From Acidobacteria bacterium UBA2161 (GTDB lineage Bacteria; Acidobacteriota; Vicinamibacteria; Vicinamibacterales; UBA823), in NCBI GenBank assembly GCA_002328835.1, contig DCWN01000034.1:58663-75585 (forward strand): DNA of 16,923 nt. The letters run 5' to 3'. The number at the start of each line of letters is the position of its first letter. Position 1 is the first letter of the stretch. Below the pieces are notes generated by a model, which saw only the letters and a program-made list of their open reading frames with translations, did no database searches and was not told the DNA's origin. This document shows, piece by piece, positions 14,474-16,923 of this stretch. Made by a program: the position numbers and the translations under genes.

Positions 14474-14493
14474 GCGCCCGCCCCCGCGGGCGC
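14474..14493. terminator. GC-rich hairpin downstream of the lytic transglycosylase
   Basis: A perfect 8-base stem, GCGCCCGC / GCGGGCGC, with a CCCC loop (or GGGG on the other strand). It lies 60 bases past the stop of the minus-strand lytic transglycosylase and just upstream of the pilus-operon promoter. No T-run follows directly (a short CCTTT is further on), so intrinsic termination would be weak. It could also act as a Rho-assisted terminator or an mRNA 3' stabiliser. Confidence 0.35.
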
Positions 14494-14556
14494 GCTTCAC
14501 GGATCGGCGCTCCACGGCGTGGCTCCGCACGCCTACCGGCAGACTCGCCGCGCCGT

Positions 14557-15237
14557 TTACTGGATGAGCTGGAGGATGCGGGCGACGTACTCGCGCGTCT
14601 CCCTGAACGGCGGCATGCCGCCGAACCGCGCCACGGCGCCTTCGCCCGCGTTGTACGCCGCGAGAGCCACGGGCATCTCGAACCGATCGAGCAGCCGGCG
14701 CAGATGCCGCGTTCCGGCCTCGACGTTCTCGGCCGCGTCGAACGGATCCCCGACGGCGTACTCAGCCGCCGTGGCGGGCATCAGCTGCATCAGGCCCATC
14801 GCCCCCTCGGGCGACTGGGCGTCCGTGCGGAACGCCGACTCCACTTCGATCACGGCACGCAGCAGGGTGCGATCGACACCGTGCCGCGCCGACGCCGCAT
14901 CGATGATGTCGGTAATCGCGTCGAGACCGCCCGGAGACCCGGCCGGGAGCTGAACCTGAACCACGGGCCCCGCCGGCAGGGTCCGGCTCAGCTCGTCAGG
15001 CGCCACCCGCGCGATGAGCGCGCGTGCGCAGACAATCTCTCCTCCCCTGCGCAGAACGAGGCGGATCCGCTTCGCGTCGACCGACTCCAGGGCTTCGACC
15101 GACACCACCCGGCCGGTCGTCAAGAAGACCAGGTCGGCACGCGCCGGACTCGACGCCCCACCGGCCAGTACCAGGCCGGCAGCCAGGGCCGCGCTTCGGA
15201 CTGCGATGCGGGTCGGCATGGGCATGTTCGAGCGCAA
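14557..15237 (-). CDS. Secreted lytic transglycosylase (SLT domain)
   Basis: A 226-residue protein with an N-terminal signal peptide (basic n-region, IAVRSAALAAGLVLAGG, predicted cut near ARA-D at 34/35). A small N-terminal part follows (about 35-85: DLVFLTTGRVVSVEAL), then the soluble lytic transglycosylase domain at about 105-225. The catalytic Glu133 is in VIEVESAF. The other motifs are EGAMGLMQLMP (144-154) and AAYNAGEGAV (193-202), all intact. It cleaves the MurNAc-GlcNAc bond of peptidoglycan with 1,6-anhydro product formation. The TTG at 15237 is favoured by a GGAG 6 bases upstream. ATG 15225 is the alternative, with its purine-rich stretch 14 bases away. It is 12 bases downstream of the lipoprotein gene, so probably cotranscribed with it, and it may open the wall for the neighbouring filament machine. 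Confidence 0.9.
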   Translation of the reverse strand: MRSNMPMPTRIAVRSAALAAGLVLAGGASSPARADLVFLTTGRVVSVEALESVDAKRIRLVLRRGGEIVCARALIARVAPDELSRTLPAGPVVQVQLPAGSPGGLDAITDIIDAASARHGVDRTLLRAVIEVESAFRTDAQSPEGAMGLMQLMPATAAEYAVGDPFDAAENVEAGTRHLRRLLDRFEMPVALAAYNAGEGAVARFGGMPPFRETREYVARILQLIQ

Positions 15238-15249
15238 CGTCCTCTCCGT

Positions 15250-16122
15250 CTATCCGTGCGCGTCGACGAAGATCTCGAACACGCGGATCCCCAGCTCGCG
15301 GGTGTCATCCGCATTCGTCGCCGAGCGCTCGGCCGGAATGAACGACCCGTCGACGAGGATCTGCAGTTCGATCATGTCTTCCTCGCCGAGTTGCGCCTGC
15401 GTGATCGGCAGCAATCTCAACTCGGCATCGGTGTTGTCGATCGAGAACCGCGCCACCTCCCGGTCGGCGATCTGCAGCACCACGCCCTGCGGCCCCCCGA
15501 CCAGGTCGGGACGACCGTCGGCCCGCAGATACAGCAGCACGTCGCGGCGCGGATTCCGAAACGCGAGCGTTGCGTTGCCCTGCGTCCATCGCCACTCCGA
15601 ACCCGGCGCGTCAGGCACCCGCTCGGGCGCGTGCCACCCATCCTGATAGATCAGGAAGACGTTCTCCGATTGCGGCAACAACTCGAGGGTGCTCACGGCA
15701 TACGACCGCGACCCGTCGTCGTCGCCCCTCAGCGGCACCCGGTCGCTGCCGTCGGTCGGATACAGGCCGACCCGGATCGTCGACGTTCCCACGTACGGGT
15801 ACAGCGGCAGGAACATCGTCCGGTCGTAGCTGATCGCCTGGCCCGGCGCCCAGCGTGACGTCGGTTCCGGCGGATCGTGGTCGTCGGTCCACATGACCTC
15901 GCCGTCCGGGTTCACGAAGTGCACGAACACGCTATAGTCTTCGGTCATCGGCTCCTGGCCCTCGAAGACCGTGAACTGATACGACATGCCCACGACACCG
16001 CCGAGCGGCACCTCGCCCCGATCCAGAGCGACGACGGCACTGGCCACGGGCTCTGGCGGGGGCCCACCGCAACTCGCAACCGCCGTTCCCAGAATCACGA
16101 CTATCCCGAGCCTTCGCCGCAT
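15250..16122 (-). CDS. Lipoprotein of unknown function
   Basis: A 290-residue predicted lipoprotein. The signal peptide MRRRLGIVVILGTAVASC places the lipidated Cys at 18 in VASC. A Pro-rich spacer follows. The mature part looks all-beta, with recurring segments such as MSYQFTVFEGQ, YSVFVHFVNPDGEVMWTDDH, WAPGQAISYDRTMFLPLYPYVG and IRVGLYPTDG, and a second region (about 150-290) with VVLQIADREVARFSI and MIELQILVDGSFIPA. I do not recognise a catalytic motif. It may be two beta-sandwich domains that bind a ligand or partner in the periplasm. AGGAGG lies 7 bases before the ATG, a strong RBS. It leads a two-gene unit with the lytic transglycosylase and is divergent from the microcompartment operon. 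Confidence 0.75.
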   Translation of the reverse strand: MRRRLGIVVILGTAVASCGGPPPEPVASAVVALDRGEVPLGGVVGMSYQFTVFEGQEPMTEDYSVFVHFVNPDGEVMWTDDHDPPEPTSRWAPGQAISYDRTMFLPLYPYVGTSTIRVGLYPTDGSDRVPLRGDDDGSRSYAVSTLELLPQSENVFLIYQDGWHAPERVPDAPGSEWRWTQGNATLAFRNPRRDVLLYLRADGRPDLVGGPQGVVLQIADREVARFSIDNTDAELRLLPITQAQLGEEDMIELQILVDGSFIPAERSATNADDTRELGIRVFEIFVDAHG

Positions 16123-16140
16123 CGCTCCGCCTCCTGAAGA

Positions 16141-16232
16141 TGTCGTAGGTTGCCGTCGCCCGAGGTACCGCCTAACGGTGCCGCACTGAGAAGTGTTCGA
16201 ATGGTAGCACAGACCGGTTGTCGTAGGTGCCG
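16141..16232 (+). repeat. Direct repeat TGTCGTAGGT-(T)GCCG, two copies
   Basis: TGTCGTAGGTTGCCG at 16141-16155 and TGTCGTAGGTGCCG at 16219-16232 differ by one T and sit 78 bases apart in the divergent intergenic region. The second copy overlaps the probable -35 element of the microcompartment promoter, as expected for a regulator-binding site, but no regulator is identified. Confidence 0.4.
16164..16182. promoter_or_regulatory. Imperfect inverted repeat, possible operator
   Basis: GGTACCG and CGGTGCC flank a CCTAA spacer, giving 7-base arms with one mismatch. It lies between the divergent lipoprotein gene and the microcompartment shell gene, in the same region as the direct repeats. The symmetry suits a dimeric repressor or activator, but this is inference from shape alone. 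Confidence 0.3.
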
Positions 16233-16246
16233 CGGTATGTTACATT
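16218..16246 (+). promoter_or_regulatory. Probable sigma-70-type promoter of the microcompartment operon
   Basis: TTGTCG (16218-16223) and TACATT (16241-16246) are separated by exactly 17 bases and each matches 4 of 6 consensus bases. Transcription would start near 16253, giving a leader of about 67 bases. The shell gene then has GGAGG 7 bases before its ATG. Confidence 0.45.
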
Positions 16247-16319
16247 TCCGGCGCGTTTGGGTGTGCCGCGCCGATGCGCGCGCGCGACGCCTCACCGATC
16301 GTCAGTTGGAGGAACTTGA

Positions 16320-16604
16320 ATGCCGCTCGAAGCGCTTGGCATGATCGAAACCAAGGGGCTCGTGGGCTCGATCGAGGCGGCCGACGCCATGGTCAAAGCA
16401 GCCAACGTGGTGCTCATCGGCAAGGAATACATCGGTGCCGGGTTCGTCACGATGATGGTCCGTGGCGACGTCGGCGCGGTCAAGGCCGCCACGGACGCAG
16501 GCGCCGCCGCGGCGCGTCGGGTCGGCGAGCTAGTGTCGGTGCACGTCATCCCGCGCCCGCACAGCGAAGTCGAGAAGTTTCTTCCCAAGGCTTCCTCGAA
16601 GTAG
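16320..16604 (+). CDS. Bacterial microcompartment hexameric shell protein (BMC-H, PduA/EutM-like)
   Basis: A 94-residue single-domain BMC protein (PF00936) of normal length. It aligns without gaps with the recalled PduA sequence: EALGMIETKGLVGSIEAADAM and VRGDVGAVKAATDAGAAAA, then VHVIPRPHSEVEKFLP. Lys26, an edge residue that joins hexamers, is present. The pore loop is IGAGF (38-42), with Ala40 where PduA has Ser40, so the central pore is slightly more open and less polar. Hexamers of this protein tile the facets of the shell that encloses an enzyme pathway with a volatile or toxic aldehyde intermediate. A GGAGG lies 7 bases before the ATG. An aldehyde dehydrogenase gene follows, so this is the 5' end of a BMC operon that runs out of the window. 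Confidence 0.97.
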   Translation: MPLEALGMIETKGLVGSIEAADAMVKAANVVLIGKEYIGAGFVTMMVRGDVGAVKAATDAGAAAARRVGELVSVHVIPRPHSEVEKFLPKASSK

Positions 16605-16635
16605 CGCGGCCACACCGTCGCAGCCGCCCGCTCCG

Positions 16636-16661
16636 GCCCGCCGTGCTCGGCGGGCTTTCTT
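16636..16661 (+). terminator. Intrinsic-terminator-like hairpin between shell and enzyme genes
   Basis: GCCCGCC (16636-16642) pairs perfectly with GGCGGGC (16649-16655) around a 6-base loop, and TTTCTT follows at once (16656-16661). It lies 32 bases after the shell stop and 18 bases before the next start. Placed inside the operon, it would let only part of the transcripts continue, giving more shell protein than enzyme. Confidence 0.65.
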
Positions 16662-16678
16662 GACTCGAAGGAACCCCG

Positions 16679-16923
16679 ATGGCCGACGTCGCCGCTTCGG
16701 ATCGAGACCTCGCGTCGATCCACGAGGCGCGCACGCTCGCGCGCCGGGCGAAGCACGCGCAGTCCGCCCTGGCTGAGCTGTCCCAGGAACAGATTGACGC
16801 GATCGTGGACGCCATGGCGGCCGCCGCCACCGACCACGCCGAGGCGGCCGCCCGCCACGCCGTCGAGGAGACCGGGTACGGGGTCGTCGCCGACAAGATC
16901 CAGAAGAACCTGTTCGCCTCCCG
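16679..16923 (+). CDS. Aldehyde dehydrogenase, probably CoA-acylating (PduP/EutE-like), N-terminal part
   Basis: The first 81 complete codons of an aldehyde dehydrogenase; the gene is cut by the window end and the catalytic Cys is beyond it. The N-terminal pattern (LARRAKHAQSALAELSQEQ, IDAIVDAMAAAA, and EETGYGVVADKIQKN) matches acylating aldehyde dehydrogenases of microcompartments, which turn an aldehyde into acyl-CoA inside the shell. The ATG at 16679 has AAGGAA about 5 bases upstream. Residues 8-25 (DRDLASIHEARTLARRAK) could form an amphipathic helix of the kind used as an encapsulation peptide, but it may just be the start of the folded domain. The adjacent BMC-H gene supports the acylating type over other aldehyde dehydrogenases. 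Confidence 0.88.
   Translation, partial: MADVAASDRDLASIHEARTLARRAKHAQSALAELSQEQIDAIVDAMAAAATDHAEAAARHAVEETGYGVVADKIQKNLFAS

Noticed and set aside
8..16900. CRISPR arrays, tRNA or rRNA genes, insertion sequences
   Set aside because: No regularly spaced repeats, cloverleaf-like sequences, rRNA segments, transposase frames or terminal inverted repeats were found on reading.

Overview
This is a high-GC, gene-dense window, most likely from an uncultured acidobacterium-like organism (Vicinamibacteria is my best guess). The guess rests on gene style: a PilMNOPQ/GspE/GspF/GspG assembly with a cohesin-tailed secretin, a PKD/Big surface lipoprotein, and a BMC locus. No rRNA or tRNA is present to confirm it. 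No insertion sequences, phage genes or CRISPR arrays were seen.

Layout. (1) Bases 1-2872, plus strand: the last codons of an unidentified gene, a SxxK serine hydrolase joined to it by a GTGA overlap, and a sodium:solute symporter 6 bases further on. These look like one scavenging or cell-wall recycling operon. (2) Bases 2907-14351, almost all minus strand: a compact type IV filament superfamily operon. In transcription order it holds a GspF/PilC platform protein, a GspE/PilB ATPase, PilM, PilN, PilO, a PilP-like lipoprotein, a GspD/PilQ secretin with a C-terminal cohesin-like domain, and two GspG-type pseudopilins. Beyond a gene on the other strand lies a third, atypical pseudopilin. Most junctions are 4-base overlaps or gaps under 25 bases. 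An extended -10 promoter precedes the platform gene. (3) Bases 3865-5362, plus strand, inside that block: a secreted lipoprotein of two Big_1-like and three PKD domains. (4) Bases 14557-16122, minus strand: a lytic transglycosylase and a lipoprotein of unknown function. (5) Bases 16218-16923, plus strand: the 5' end of a bacterial microcompartment operon, with a PduA-like BMC-H shell protein, an intrinsic-terminator-like hairpin, and the start of an aldehyde dehydrogenase cut by the window edge.

How it fits together. PilM/N/O/P form the inner-membrane and periplasmic alignment complex. The ATPase and platform protein assemble the pseudopilins, and the secretin is the outer-membrane gate. The cohesin-like secretin tail and the adjacent PKD/Big lipoprotein suggest a surface-interaction or secretion role. 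The lytic transglycosylase could open peptidoglycan for the machine, but that is inference.

The most unusual observation is that two genes, the PKD/Big lipoprotein and the secretin, are each broken by a single +1 frameshift. Both breaks fall at the same heptamer, CGAATCG, in the same phase (NCG AAT CGN), and removing one A restores each full-length protein. This may be a systematic consensus error, a real pair of indels, or, less likely, programmed frameshifting.
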